Notes: a model not told the origin generated them from the sequence alone. Counted from the stretch's first letter, positions 1 through 16,214 are shown. The stretch is 64,000 bases of DNA from Hydractinia symbiolongicarpus (GCF_029227915.1 NC_079887.1:5208001-5272000), one strand, 5' to 3'. Numbers and translations are program-made.

Positions 1-3000
1 GCGCGCGATAACGGCTACGATTGGTCCCACAGCACAAAATTACTTATTTGTCTACATTTTTGAATAAAGCGCTACCCCACCGCCCAGTGTAATCGCTGAG
101 TTCCGGCAATCAGGTCAAGTTAAGAAGAATGTTATTTCTTGGAGTCCAAATGTCTCACTTATCACATTTATAAGGTCATAGTCCAAAGTTAGTTCAATTA
201 AGTCCTACAGTCAATCGTTTCATTGTTAAAAGCGATGCAACCTAGTAATACCAGAAAAATATCGCTAAATACATGTTGGTACGAGCATGTGACCCAACCG
301 TTGTAACTCAAACGAACTGACACCGTTTGAAAGTCAATGAAATGTACTTTTTGAAACTGTCGCTAATTCTTCAGCGCGCAATAACAGCTAGGATTGGTCC
401 TACAGTAGGAAATGACTTATTAATCTAAATTCTTAAACGAAGCGCTACCACAGCGCCCAGTGTAATCGCTGATTTCCGGCAATCACGTCAAATTAAGAAG
501 AATGTTTTTGTTGGAGTCCAAATGTCTCACTTATCACATTTATAATGTCATAGTCCAAAGTTAGTTCAATTAAGTCCTACAGTCAATCGTTTCATTGTTA
601 AAAGCGATGCAACCGAGTAATACCAGAAAAATATCGCTAAATACATGTTGGTACGAGCATGTGACCCAACCGTTGTAACTCAAACGAACTGACACCGTTT
701 GAAAGTCAATGAAATGTACTTTTTGAAACTGTTGCTAATTCTTCAGCGCGCAATAACGGCTAGGATTGGTCCCACAGTAAAAACTGGCTTATTAATCTAA
801 ATTTTTAAATGAAGCGCTACCACAGCGTCCAGTGTAATCGCTGAGTTCCGGCATTCAGGTGAAATTAAGAAGAATGTTATTTCTTGGAATTCAATTGTCT
901 CCTTTATCACATTTATCAGGTCACAGTCCAACGTTAGTTCAATTGTGTCCCACAGTCAATCGTTTCACTGTTGAAAGCGATGCAACCTAGTAATATGAGA
1001 AAAATATCGCTAAATACATGTTGGTACGAATATGTGACGCAACCGTTGTAACTGAAGCGGATTGATACCGTTAGAAAGTCAATGAAATGTACTTTTTGAA
1101 ACTGTCGCTAATTCTTCAGCGCGTGATTACGGCTAGGATTGGTCCCACAGTAAAAAATGACTTAATAATCTAAATTTTTAAATGAAGTGCTACCACAGCG
1201 CCCAGTGTAATCGCTGAGTTGCGGCAATCATGTCAAATTAAGAAGAATGTTATTTCTTGGAGTCCAATTGTCTCACTTTCACATTTATAAGGTCACAGCC
1301 CAAAGTCAGTTCAATTAAGTCCCACAGTCAATCGTTTCATTGTTAAAAGCGATGCAACCTATTAGTATGAGAGAAAAATCGCTAAATACATGTTGGTACG
1401 AGTATGTGACGCTACCGTTAAAACTAAAGCGGATTGATACCGTTAGAAAGTCAATGAAATGTAGTTTTTGAGACTGTTGCTAATTATTCAGCGCGCGATA
1501 ACGGCTACGATTGGTCCCACAGCACAAAATTACTTATTTGTCTACATTTTTGAATAAAGCGCTACCCCACCGCCCAGTGTAATCGCTGAGTTCCGGCAAT
1601 CAGGTCAAGTTAAGAAGAATGTTATTTCTTGGAGTTCAATTGTCTCCTTTATTACATTTATCAGGTTACAGTCCAAAGTTAGTTCAATTAAGTCCCACAG
1701 TCAATCGTTTCATTGTTAAAAGCGATGCAACCTAGTAATATCAGAAAAATATCGCCAAATACATGTTGGTACGAATATGTGACCCAACCGTTGTAACTCA
1801 AACGGACTGACACCGTTAGAAAGTCAATGAAATGTACTTTTTGAAACTGTCGCTAATTCTTCAGCGTGCAATAACGGCTAGGATTGGTCTTATAGTGAAA
1901 ACTGGCTTATTAATCTAAATTTTTAAATGAAGCACTACCACAACGTCCAGTGTAATCGCTGAGTTCCGGCATTCAGGTCAAATTAAGAAGAATGTTATTT
2001 CTTGGAGTTCAATTGTCTCCTTTATTACATTTATCAGGTTACAGTCCAAAGTTAGTTCAATTAAGTCCCACAGTCAATCGTTTCATTGTTAAAAGCGATG
2101 CAACCTAGTAATATCAGAAAAATATCGCTAAATACATGTTGGTTCGAATATGTGACCCAACCGTTGTAACTCAAACGGACTGACACCGTTAGAAAGTCAA
2201 TGAAATGTAGTTTTTGAATCTGTCTCTATTTCTTCAGGGCGTCCTTACGGCTAAGATTGGTCCCACAGCACAAAATGACTTATTTGTCTACATTTTTGAA
2301 TAAAGCGCTACCCCAGCGCCCAGTGTAATCGCTGAGTTCCGGCATCATGTAAAATGAAGAAGAATGTTTTTTCGTGGAGTCCAATTGTCTCACTTTCACA
2401 TTTATAAGGCCACAGCCAAAAAATCAGTTCAATTAAGTCCCACAGTCAATCGTTTCATTGTTAAAAGCGATGCAACCTAGTAATATCAGAAAAATATCGC
2501 TAAATACATGTTGGTACGAATATGTGATCAAACCGTTGTAACTCAAACTGACTGACACCGTCAGAAAGTCAATGATATGTACTTTTTGAAACTGTCTCTA
2601 TTTCTTCAGCACGCGATAACAGCTAGGATTGGTCCTACAGTAGGAAATGACTTATTTATCTAAATTCTTAAACGAAGCGCTACCACAGCGCCCAGTGTAA
2701 TCGCTGATTTCCGGCAATCACGTCAAATTAAGAAGAATGTTTTTTCTTGGAGTCCAATTGTCTCATTTATCACATTTATCAGGTCAAAGTCCAAAGTTAG
2801 TACAATTAAGTTCCACAGTCAATCGTTTCATTGTTAAAAGCGATGCAACCTAGTAATATCAAAAAAATATCGCTAAATACATGTTGGTACGAATTTGTGA
2901 CCCAATCGTTTTAACTCAAACGGACTGTCACCTTTAGAAAGTCAATGCAATGTAGTTTTTGAGACTGTCTCTATTTCTTCTGCACGTCCTAACGGCTACG

Positions 3001-6000
3001 ATTGGTCCTACAGCACAAAATGACTTTTTCGTCTACATTTTTGAATAAAGCGCTACCCCAGCGCCCAGTGTAATCGCTGAGTTCCGGCAATCATGTCAAA
3101 TTAAGAAGAATGTTATTTCTTGGAGTCCAATTGTCTCACTTATCACATTTTTAAGGTCATAGTCCAAAATCAGTTCAATTAAGTCCCACAGTCAATCGTT
3201 GCACTGTTAAAAGCGATACAACTTAGTAATATCGGAAAAAATCACTAACAACATATTGGTACGAATATGTGACTCAATCGTTGTAACTCAAACGGACTGA
3301 CACCCTTAGAAAGTCAATGAAATGTACTTTTTGAAACTGTTGCTAATTCTTCAGCGCGTGATTACGGCTAGGATTGGTCCCACAGTAAAAAATGACTTAA
3401 TAATCTAAATTTTTAAATGAAGTGCTACCATAGCGCCCAGTGTAATCGCTGAGTTGCGGCAATCATGTCAAATTAAGAAGAATGTTATTTCTTGGAGTCC
3501 AATTGTCTCACTTTCACATTTATAAGGTCACAGCCCAAAGTCAGTTCAATTAAGTCCCACAGTCAATCGTTTCATTGTTAAAAGCGATGCAACCTAGTAG
3601 TGTGAGAGAAAAATCGCTAAATACATGTTGGTACGAGTATGTGACGCAACCGTTGTAACTGAATCGGATTGATACAGTTAGAAAGTCAATGAAATGTAGT
3701 TTTTGAGACTGTTGCTATTTCTTCAGCGCGCGATAACGGCTACGATTGGTCCCACACCACATAATTACTTATTTGTCTACATTTTTTAATAAAGCGCTAC
3801 CCCAGCGCCCAGTGTAATCGCTGAGTTCCGGCAATCAGGTCAAGTTAAGAAGAATGTTATTTCATGGAGTCCAATTGTCTCACTTATCACATTTGTAAGG
3901 TCATAGTCCAAAGTTAGTTCAATTAAGTCCTACAGTCAATCGTTTCATTGTTAAAAGCGATGCAACCGAGTAATACCAGAAAAATATCGCTAAATACATG
4001 TTGGTACGAGCATGTGACCTAACCGTTGTAACTCAAACGAACTGACACCGTTAGAAAGTCAATGAAATGTACTTTTTGAAACTGTTGCTAATTCTTCAGC
4101 GCGCAATAACGGCTAGGATTGGTCCCACAGTAAAAACTGGCTTATTAATCTAAATTTTTAAATGAAGCGCTACCACAGCGTCCAGTGTAATCGCTGAGTT
4201 CCGGCATTCAGGTGAAATTAAGAAGAATGTTATTTCTTGGAATTCAATTGTCTCCTTTATCACATTTATCAGGTCACAGTCCAAAGTTAGTTCAATTGTG
4301 TCCCACAGTCAATCGTTTCACTGTTGAAAGCGATGCAACCTAGTAATATGAGAAAAATATCGCTAAATACATGTTGGTACGAATATGTGACGCAACCGTT
4401 GTAACTGAAGCGGATTGATACCGTTAGAAAGTCAATGAAATGTAGGTTTTGAATCTGTCTCTATTTCTTCAGGGCGTCCTTACGGCTACGATTGGTCCCA
4501 CAGCACAAAATGACTTATTTGTCTACATTTTTGAATAAAGCGCTACCCCAGCGCCCAGTGTAATCGCTGAGTTCCGGCATCATGTAAAATGAAGAAGAAT
4601 GTTTTTTCGTGGAGTCCAATTGTCTCACTTTCACATTTATAAGGCCACAGCCCAAAATCAGTTTAATTAAGTCCCACAGTCAATCGTTTCATTGTTAAAA
4701 GCGATGCAACCTAGTAATATCAGAAAAATATCGTTAAATACATGTTGGTACGAATATGTGATCAAACCGTTGTAACTCAAACTGACTGACACCGTCAGAA
4801 AGTCAATGATATGTACTTTTTGAAACTGTCTCTATTTCTTCAGCGCGCGATAACAGCTAGGATTGGTCCTACAGTAGGAAATGACTTATTTATCTAAATT
4901 CTTAAACGAAGCGCTACCACAGCGCCCAGTGTAATCGCTGATTTCCGGCAATCACGTCAAATTAAGAAGAATGTTTTTTCTTGGAGTCCAATTGTCTCAT
5001 TTATCACATTTATCAGGTCAAAGTCCAAAGTTTGTACAATTAAGTTCCACAGTCAATCGTTTCATTGTTAAAAGCGATGCAACCTAGTAATATCAGAAAA
5101 ATATCGCTAAATACATGTTGGTACGAATTTGTGACCCAATCGTTTTAACTCAAACGGACTGTCACCTTTAGAAAGTCAATGCAATGTAGTTTTTGAGACT
5201 GTCTCTATTTCTTCTGCACGTCCTAACGGCTACGATTGGTCCTACAGCACAAAATGACTTTTTCGTCTACATTTTTGAATAAAGCGCTACCCCAGCGCCC
5301 AGTGTAATCGCTGAGTTCCGGCAATCATGTCAAATTAAGAAGAATGTTATTTCTTGGAGTCCAATTGTCTCACTTATCACATTTTTGAGGTCATAGTCCA
5401 AAATCAGTTCAATTAAGTCCCACAGTCAATCGTTGCACTGTTAAAAGCGATACAACTTAGTAATATCGGAAAAAATCACTAACAACATATTGGTACGAAT
5501 ATGTGACTCAATCGTTGTAACTCAAACGGACTGACACCCTTAGAAAGTCAATGAAATGTACTTTTTGAAACTGTCGCTAATTCTTCAGCGCGTGATTACG
5601 GCTAGGATTGGTCCCACAGTAAAAAATGACTTAATAATCTAAATTTTTAAATGAAGTGCTACCACAGCGCCCAGTGTAATCGCTGAGTTGCGGCAATCAT
5701 GTCAAATTAAGAAGAATGTTATTTCTTGGAGTCCAATTGTCTCACTTTCACATTTATAAGGTCACAGCCCAAAGTCAGTTCAATTAAGTCCCACAGTCAA
5801 TCGTTTCATTGTTAAAAGCGATGCAACCTAGTAGTGTGAGAGAAAAATCGCTAAATACATGTTGGTACGAGTATGTGACGCAACCGTTGTAACTGAATCG
5901 GATTGATACCGTTAGAAAGTCAATGAAATGTAATTTTTGAGACTGTTGCTATTTCTTCAGCGCGCGATAACGGCTACGATTGGTCCCACACCACATAATT

Positions 6001-9000
6001 ACTTATTTGTCTACATTTTTTATAAAAGCGCTACCCGAGCGCCCAGTGTAATCGCTGAGTTCCGGCAATCAGGTCAAGTTAAGAAGAATGTTATTTCATG
6101 GAGTCCAATTGTCTCACTTATCACATTTGTAAGGTCATAGTCCAAAGTTAGTTCAATTAAGTCCTACAGTCAATCGTTTCATTGTTAAAAGCGATGCAAC
6201 CGAGTTATACCAGAAAAATATCGCTAAATACATGTTGGTACGAGCATGTGACCCAACCGTTGTAACTCAAACGAACTGACACCGTTTGAAAGTCAATGAA
6301 ATGTACTTTTTGAAACTGTTGCTAATTCTTCAGCGCGCAATAACGGCTAGGATTGGTCCCACAGTAAAAACTGGCTTATTAATCTAAATTTTTAAATGAA
6401 GCGCTACCACAGCGTCCAGTGTAATCGCTGAGTTCCGGCGTTCAGGTGAAATTAAGAAGGATGTTATTTCTTGGAATTCAATTGTCTCCTTTATCACATT
6501 TATCAGGTCACAGTCCAAAGTTAGTTCAATTGTGTCCCACAGTCAATCGTTTCACTGTTGAAAGCGATGCAACCTAGTAATATGAGAAAAATATCGCTAA
6601 ATACATGTTGGTACGAATATGTGACGCAACCGTTGTAACTGAAGCGGATTGATACCGTTAGAATGTCAATCAAATGTAGGTTTTGAAACTGTCGCAATTT
6701 TTTCAGCGCGCGATAACGGCTAGGATTAGTCCCACAGTAAAAAATGACTTCTTAATCTAAATTTTTAAATGAAGTGCTACCACAACGCCCAGTGTAATCG
6801 CTGAGTTGCGGCAATCATGACAAATTAAGAAGAATGTTATTTCTTGGAGTCCAATTGTCTCACTTTCACACTTATAAGGTCACAGCCCAAAATCAGTTCA
6901 ATTAAGTCCCACAGTCAATCGTTTCATTGTTAAAAGCGATGCAACCTATTAGTATGAGAGAAAAATCGCTAAATACATGTTGGTACGAGTATGTGACGCA
7001 ACCGTTATAACTAAAGCGGATTGATACCGTTAGAAAGTCAATGAAATGTAGTTTTTGAGACTGTTGCTAATTATTCAGCGCGCGATAACGGCTACGATTG
7101 GTCCCACAGCACAAAATTACTTATTTGTCTACATTTTTGAATAAAGCGCTACCCCACCGCCCAGTGTAATCGCTGAGTTCCGGCAATCAGGTCAAGTTAA
7201 GAAGAATGTTATTTCATGGAGTCCAAATGTCTCACTTATCACATTTGTAAGGTCATAGTCCAAAGTTAGTTCAATTAAATCCTACAGTCAATCGTTTCAT
7301 TGTTAAAAGCGATGCAACCGAGTTATACCAGAAAAATATCGCTAAATACATGTTGGTACGAGCATGTGACCCAACCGTTGTAACTCAAACGAACTGACAC
7401 CGTTTGAAAGTCAATGAAATGTACTTTTTGAAACTGTCGCTAATTCTTCAGCGTGCAATAACGGCTAGGATTGGTCTTACAGTGAAAACTGGCTTACTAA
7501 TCTAAATTTTTAAATGAAGCACTACCACAACGTCCAGTGTAACCGCTGAGTTCCGGCATTCAGGTCAAATTAAGAAGAATGTTATTTCTTGGAGTTCAAT
7601 TGTCTCCTTTATTACATTTATCAGGTTGCAGTCCAAAGTTAGTTCAATTAAGTCCCACAGTCAATCGTTTCATTGTTAAAAGCGATGCAACCTAGTAATA
7701 TCAGAAAAATATCGCTAAATACATGTTGGTACGAATATGTGACCCAACCGTTGTAACTCAAACGGACTGACACCGTTAGAAAGTCAATGAAGTGTAGTTT
7801 TTGAATCTGTCTCTATTTCTTCAGGGCGTCCTTACGGCTACGATTGGACCCACAGCACAAAATGACTTATTTGTCTACATTTTTGAATAAAGCGCTACCC
7901 CAGCGCCCAGTGTAATCGCTGAGTTCCGGCATCATGTAAAATGAAGAAGAATGTTTTTTCGTGGAGTCCAATTGTCTCACTTTTACATTTATAAGGCCAC
8001 AGCCCAAAATCAGTTCAATTAAGTCCCACAGTCAATCGTTTCAATGCTAAAAGCGATGCAACCTAGTAATATCAGAAAAATATCGCTAAATACATGTTGG
8101 TACGAATATGTGATCAAACCGTTGTAACTCAAACTGACTGACACCGTCAGAAAGTCAATGATATGTACTTTTTGAAACTGTCTCTATTTCTTCAGCGCGC
8201 GATAACAGCTAGGATTGGTCCTACAGTAGGAAATGACTTATTTATCTAAATTCTTAAACGAAGCGCTACCACAGCGCCCAGTGTAATCGCTGATTTCCGG
8301 CAATCACGTCAAATTAAGAAGAATGTTTTTTCTTGGAGTCCAAATGTCTCACTTATCACATTTATAATGTCATAGTCCAAAGTTAGTTCAATTAAGTCCT
8401 ACAGTCAATCGTTTCATTGTTAAAAGCGATGCAACCGAGTAATACCAGAAAAATATCGCTAAATACATGTTGGTACGAGCATGTGACCCAACCGTTGTAA
8501 CTCAAACGAACTGACACCGTTTGAAAGTCAATGAAATGTACTTTTTGAAACTGTTGCTAATTCTTCAGCGCGCAATAACGGCTAGGATTGGTCCCACAGT
8601 AAAAACTGGCTTATTAATCTAAATTTTTAAATGAAGCGCTACCACAGCGTCCAGTGTAATCGCTGAGTTCCGGCATTCAGGTGAAATTAAGAAGAATGTT
8701 ATTTCTTGGAATTCAATTGTCTCCTTTATCACATTTATCAGGTCGCAGTCCAAACTTAGTTCAATTGTGTCCCACAGTCAATCGTTTAACTGTTGAAAGC
8801 GATGCAACCTAGTAATACCAGAAAAATATCGCTAAATAGATGTTGGTACGAGCATGTGACCCAACCGTTGTAACTCAAATGAACTGACACCGTTTGAAAG
8901 TCAATGAAATGTACTTTTTGAAACTGTCGCAAATTCTTCAGCGTGCAATAACGGCTAGGATTGGTCTTACAGTGAAAACTGGCTTATTAATCTAAATTTT

Positions 9001-12000
9001 TAAATGAAGCACTACCACAACGTCCAGTGTAATCGCTGAGTTCCGGCATTCAGGTCAAATTAAGAAGAATGTTATTTCTTGGAGTTCAATTGTCTCCTTT
9101 ATTACATTTATCAGGTTACAGTCCAAAGTTAGTTCAATTAAGTCCCACAGTCAATCGTTTCATTGTTAAAAGCGATGCAACCTAGTAATATCAGAAAAAT
9201 ATCGCTAAATACATGTTGGTACGAATTTGTGACCCAATCGTTTTAACTCAAACGGACTGTCACCTTTAGAAAGTCAATGCAATGTAGTTTTTGAGACTGT
9301 CTCTATTTCTTCTGCACGTCCTAACGGCTACGATTGGTCCTACAGCACAAAATGACTTTTTCGTATACATTTTTGAATAAAGCGCTACCCCAGCGCCCAG
9401 TGTAATCGCTGAGTTCCGGCAATCATGTCAAATTAAGAAGAATGTTATTTCTTGGAGTCCAATTGTCTCACTTATCACATTATTAAGGTCATAGTCCAAA
9501 ATCAGTTCAATTAAGTCCCACAGTCAATCGTTGCACTGTTAAAAGCGATACAACTTAGTAATATCGGAAAAAATCACTAACAACATATTGGTACGAATAT
9601 GTGACTCAATCGTTGTAACTCAAACGGACTGACACCCTTAGAAAGTCAATGAAATGTATTTTTTGAAACTGTCGCTAATTCTTCAGCGCGTGATTACGGC
9701 TAGGATTGGTCCCACAGTAAAAAATGACTTAATAATCCAAATTTTTAAATGAAGTGCTACCACAGCGCCCAGTGTAATCGCTGAGTTGCGGCAATCATGT
9801 CAAATTAAGAAGAATGTTATTTCTTGGAGTCCAATTGTCTCACTTTCACATTTATAAGGTCACAGCCCAAAGTCAGTTCAATTATGTGCCACAGTCAATC
9901 GTTTCATTGTTAAAAGCGATGCAACCTATTAGTATGAGAGAAAAATCGCTAAATACATGTTGGTACGAGTATGTGACGCAACCGTTATAACTAAAGCGGA
10001 TTGATACCGTTAGAAAGTCAATGAAATGTAGTTTTTGAGACTGTTGCTAATTATTCAGCGCGCGATAACGGCTACGATTGGTCCCACAGCACAAAATTAC
10101 TTATTTGTCTACATTTTTGAATAAAATGCTACCCCACCGCCCAGTGTAATCGCTGAGTTCCGGCAATCAGGTCAAGTTAAGAAGAATGTTATTTCTTGGA
10201 GTTCAATTGTCTCCTTTATTACATTTATCAGGTTACAGTCCAAAGTTAGTTCAATTAAGTCCCACAGTCAATCGTTTCATTGTTAAAAGCGATGCAACCT
10301 AGTAATATCAGAAAAATATCGCTAAATACATGTTGGTACGAATATGTGACCCAACCGTTGTAACTCAAACGGACTGACACCCTTAGAAAGTCAATGAAAT
10401 GTACTTTTTGAAACTGTCTCTATTTCTTCAGCGCGCGATAACGGCTAGGATTGGTCCCACAGTAAAAATGACTTATTTACTTAAATTTTTAAATGAAGCG
10501 CTACCACAGCGCCCAGTGTAATCGCTGAGTTCCGGCATTCAGGTCAAATTAAGAAGAATGTTATTTCTTGGAATTCAATTGTCTCCTTTATCACATTTAT
10601 CAGGTCACAGTCCAAAGTTAGTTCAATTGTGTCCCACAGTCAATCGTTTCACTGTTGAAAGCGACGCAACCTAGTAATATGAGAAAAATATCGTTAAATA
10701 CATGTTGGTACGAGTATGTGACGCAACCGTTGTAACTGAATCGGATTGATACCGTTAGAAAGTCAATGAAATGTAGTTTTTGAGACTGTTGCTATTTCTT
10801 CAGCGCGCGATAACGGCTACGATTGGTCCCACACCACATAATTACTTATTTGTCTACATTTTTTAATAAAGCGCTACCCCAGCGCCCAGTGTAATCGCTG
10901 AGTTCCGGCAATCAGGTCAATTTAAGAAGAATGTTATTTCATGGAGTCCAATTGTCTCACTTATCACATTTGTAAGGTCATAGTCCAAAGTTAGTTCAAT
11001 TAAGTCCTACAGTCAATCGTTTCATTGTTAAAAGCGATGCAACCTAGTAATACCTAAAAAATATCGCTAAATACATGTTGGTACGAGCATGTGACCCAAC
11101 CGTTGTAACTCAAACGAACTGACACCGTTAGAAAGTCAATGAAATGTACCTTTTGAAACTGTCGCTAATTCTTCAGAGCGCAATAACGGCTAGGATTGGT
11201 CCCACAGTAAAAACTCGCTTATTAATCTAAATTTTTAAGCGAAGCGCTACCACAGCGTCCAGTGTAATCGCTGAGTTCCGGCATTCAGGTCAAATTAAGA
11301 AGAATGTTATTTCTTGGAGTTCAATTGTCTCCTTTATCACATTTATCATGTCACAGTCCAAAGTTAGTTCAATTAAGTCCCACAGTCAATCGTTTCATTT
11401 TTAAAAGCGATGCAACCTAGTAATATCGGTAAGACATCACTAAATACATGTTGGTACGAATATGTGACGCAACTGTTGTAGTTGAAACGAACTGATACCG
11501 TTAGAAAGTCAAAGAAATGTAGTATTTGAAACTATCTCTATTTCTTCAGCGCGCACTAAGGGCTAGGATTGGTCCCACAGTAAAAATTGACTTGTTTATC
11601 TAAATTTTTAAATGAAGCGCTACCACAGCGCCCAGTGTAATTGCTGAGTTTCGGCAGTCATGTAAAATTAAGAAGAATGTTATTTCTTGGAATCCAATTG
11701 TCACACTTATAACATTTATAAGGTCACAGTCCAAAATCAGTTCAATTAAGTCCCACAGTCAATCGTTTCATTGTTAAAAGCGATGCAACCTAATAGTATG
11801 AGAGAAAAATCGCTAAATACATGTTGGAACAAATATGTGTCCCAATCGTTGTAACTCAAACGGACTGACACCCTTAGAAAGTCAATGAAATGTACTTTTT
11901 GAAACTGTCTCTATTTCTTCAGCGCGCGATAACAGCTAGGATTGGTCCCACAGTAAGAAATGACTTATTTATCTAAATTTTTAAATGAAGCGCTACCACA

Positions 12001-15000
12001 GCGCCCAGTGTAATCGCTGAGTTCCCGCAATCACGTCAAATTAAGAAGAAAGTTATTTCTTGAAGTCCAATTGTCTCATTTATCACATTTATCAGGTCAC
12101 AGTCCAAAGTTAGTACAATTAAATTCCACAGTCAATGGTTTCATTGTTAAAAGCGATGCAACCTAGTAATATCAGAAAAATATCGCTAAATACATGTTGG
12201 TACGAATATGTGACCCAATCGTTGTAACTCAAACGGGCTGAAACCCTGGGAAAGTCAATGAAATGTAGTTTTTGAAACTGTCGCTAATTCTGCAGCGCGT
12301 GATAACGGCTAGGATTGGTCCCACAGTAAAAAATGATTTGTTAATCTAAATTTTTAAATGAAGTGCTACCATAGCGCCCAGTGTAATCGCTGAGTTCCGG
12401 CAATCACGTCAAATTAAGAAGAATGTTATTTCTTGGAGTCCAATTGTCTCATTTATCACATTTATCAGGTCACAGCCCAAAATCAGTTCAAATAAGTCCC
12501 ACAGTCAATCGTTTCATTGTTAAAAGCGATGCAACCTAATAGTATGAGAGAAAAATCGCTATATACATGTTGGTACGAGTATGTGACGCAACCGTTGTAA
12601 CTGAAGCGAATTGATACCGTTAGAAAGTCAATGAAATGTAATTTTTGAGACTGGCTCTATTTCTTCTGCGCGTCCTAACGGCTACGATTGGTCCCACAGC
12701 ACAAAATGACTTATTTGTCTACATTTTTGAATAAGGCGCTACCCCGGCACCCAGTGTAATCGTTGAGTTTCGGCAATCATGTCAAATTAAGAAGATTGTT
12801 TATTTCTTGGAGTCCAATTGTCTCACTTATCACATTTTTAAGATCATAGTCCAAAATCAGTTCAATTAAGTCCCACAGTCAATCGTTTCATTGTTAAAAG
12901 CGATGCAACCTAGTAATACCAGAAAAATATCGCTAAATACATGTTGGTACGAGCATGTGACCCAACCGTTGTAACTCAAACGAACTGACACCGTTAGAAA
13001 GTCAATAAAATGTACTTTTTGAAACTGTCGCTAATTCTTCAGCGCGCAATAACGGCTAGGATTGGTCCCACAGTAAAAACTGGCTTATTAATCTAAATTT
13101 TTAAGTGAAGCGCTACCACAGCGTCCAGTGTAATCGCTGTGTTCCGGCATTCAGGTCAAATTAAGAAGAATGTTATTTCTTGGAGTTCAATTGTTTCTTT
13201 ATCACATTTATCAGGTCACAGTCCAAAGTTAGTTCAATTAAGTCTCACAGTCATTCGTTTCATTGTTAAAAGCGATGCAACCTAGTAATATCGGTAAGAC
13301 ATCACTAAATACATGTTGGTACGAATATGTGACGCAACTGTTGTAGTTGAAACGGACTGATACCGTTAGAAAGTCAATGAAATGTAGTATTTGAAACTAT
13401 CTCTATTTCTTCAGCGCGCACTAAGGGCTAGGATTGGTCCCACAGTAAAAATTGACTTATTTATCTAAATTTTTAAATGAAGCGCTACCGCAGCGCCAAG
13501 TGTAATCGCTGAGTTTCGGCAGTCATGTCAAATTAAGAAGAATGTTATTTCTTGGAATCCAATTGTCACACTTATAAAATTTACAAGGTCACAGTCCAAA
13601 ATCAGTTCAATTAAGTCCCACAGTCAATCGTTTCATTGTTAAAAGCGATGCAACCTAGTAATATCAGAAAAATATCGCTAAATACATGTTGGTACAAATA
13701 TGTGACCCAATCGTTGTAACTCAAACGGACTGACACCCTTAGAAAGTCAATGAAATGTACTTTTTGAAACTGTCTCTATTTCTTCAGCGCGCTATAACAG
13801 CTAGGATTGGTCCCACAGTGAGAAATGACTTATTTATCTAAATTTTTAAATGAAGCGCTACCACAGCGCCCAGTGTAATCGCTGATTTTCGGCAATCACG
13901 TCAAATTAAGAAGAATGTTTTTTCTTGGAGTCCAATTGTCTCATTTATCACATTTATCAGGTCACAGTCCAAAGTTAGTACAATTAAGTTCCACAGTCAA
14001 TCGTTTCATTGTTAAAAGCGATGCAACCTAGTAATATCAGAAAAATATCGCTAAAAACATGTTGGTACGAATATGTGACGCAACCGTTGTAACTGAATCG
14101 GATTGATACCGTTAGAAAGTCAATGAGATGTAGTTTTTGAGACTGTTGCTATTTCTTCAGCGCGCGATAACGGCTACGATTGGTCCCACACCACATAATT
14201 ACTTATTTGTCTACATTTTTTAATAAAGCGCTACCCCAGCGCCCAGTGTAATCGCTGAGTTCCGGCAATCAGGTCAAGTTAAGAAGAATGTTATTTCTTG
14301 GAGTCCAATTGTCTCATTTATCACATTTATCAGGTCACAGCCCAAAATCAGTTCAATTAAGTCCCACAGTCAATCGTTTCATTGTTAAAAGCGATGCAAC
14401 CTAATAGTATGAGAGAAAAATCGCTAAATACATGTTGGTACGAGTATGTGACGCAACCGTTGTAACTGAAGCGAATTGATACCGTTAGAAAGTCAATGAA
14501 ATGTAATTTTTGAGATTGGCTCTATTTCTTCTGCGCGTCCTAACGGCTACGATTGGTCCCACAGCACAAAATGACTTATTTGTCTACATTTTTGAATAAG
14601 GCGCTACCCCGGCACCCAGTGTAATCGTTGAGTTCCGGCAATCATGTCAAATTAAGAAGAATGTTTATTTCTTGGAGTCCAATTGTCTCACTTATCACAT
14701 TTTTAAGATCATAGTCCAAAATCAGTTCAATTAAGTCCCACAGTCAATCGTTTCATTGTTAAAAGCGATGCAACCTAGTAATACCAGAAAAATATCGTTA
14801 AATACATGTTGGTACGAGCATGTGACCCAACCGTTGTAGCTCAAACGAACTGACACCGTTAGAAAGTCAATGAAATGTACTTTTTGAAACTGTCGCTAAT
14901 TCTTCAGCGCGCGATAACAACTAGGATTGGTCCCACAGTAAAAACTGGCTTATTAATCTAAATTTTTAAGTGAAGCGCTACCACAGCGTCCAGTGTAATC

Positions 15001-16214
15001 GCTGAGTTCCGGCATTCAGGTCAAATTAAGAAGAATGTTATTTCTTGGAGTTCAATTGTTTCTTTATCACATTTATCAGGTCACAGTCCAAAGTTATTTC
15101 AATTAAGTCTCACAGTCAATCGTTTCATTGTTAAAAGCGATGCATCCTAGTAATATCGGTAAGACATCACTAAATACATGTTGGTACGAATATGTGACGA
15201 AACTGTTGTAGTTGAAACGGACTGATACCGTTAGAAAGTCAAAGAAATGTAGTATTTGAAACTATCTCTATTTCTTCAGCGCGCACTAAGGGCTAGGATT
15301 GGTCCCACAGTAAAAATTGACTTATTTATCTAAATTTTTAAATGAAGCGCTACCACAGCGCCCAGTGTAATCGCTGAGTTACGGCAGTCATGTCAAATTA
15401 AGAAGAATGTTATTTCTTGGAATCCAATTGTCACACTTATAACATTTACAAGGTCACAGTCCAAAATCAGTTCAATTAAGTCCCACAGTCAATCGTTTCA
15501 TTGTTAAAAGCGATGCAATATCTGATGTAATATCAGAAAAATATCGCTAAATACATGTTGGTACAAATATGTGACCCAATCGTTGTAACTCAAACGGACT
15601 GACACCCTTAGAAAGTCAATGAAATGTACTTTTTGAAACTGTCTCTATTTCTTCAGCGCGCTATAACAGCTAGGATTGGTCCCACAGTGAGAAATGACTT
15701 ATTTATCTAAATTTTTAAATGAAGCGCTACCACAGCGCCCAATGTAATCGCTGAGTTTCGGCAGTCATGTCAAATTAAGAAGAATGTTATTTCTTGGAAT
15801 CCAATTGTCACACTTATAACATTTATAAGGTCACAGTCCAAAATCAGTTCAATTAAGTCCCACAGTCAATCGTTTCATTGTTAAAAGCGATGCAACCTAG
15901 TAATATCAGAAAAATATCGCTAAATACATGTTGGAACAAATATGTGTCCCAATCGTTGTAACTCAAACGGACTGACACCCTTAGAAAGTCTATGAAATGT
16001 TCTTTTTGAAACTGTCTCTATTTCTTCAGCGCGCGATAACAGCTAGGATTGGTCCCACAGTAAGAAATGACTTATTTATCTAAATTTTTAAATGAAGCGC
16101 TACCACAGCGCCCAGTGTAATCGCTGATTTTCGGCAATCACGTCAAATTAAGAAGAATGTTTTTTCTTGGAGTCCAATTGTCTCATTTATCACATTTATC
16201 AGGTCACAGTCCAA

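Noticed and set aside
5937-6140. 67-codon open frame in the left satellite
   Set aside because: It lies wholly in one satellite monomer; neighbouring monomers have stops in the same frame and no gene-like composition is seen.
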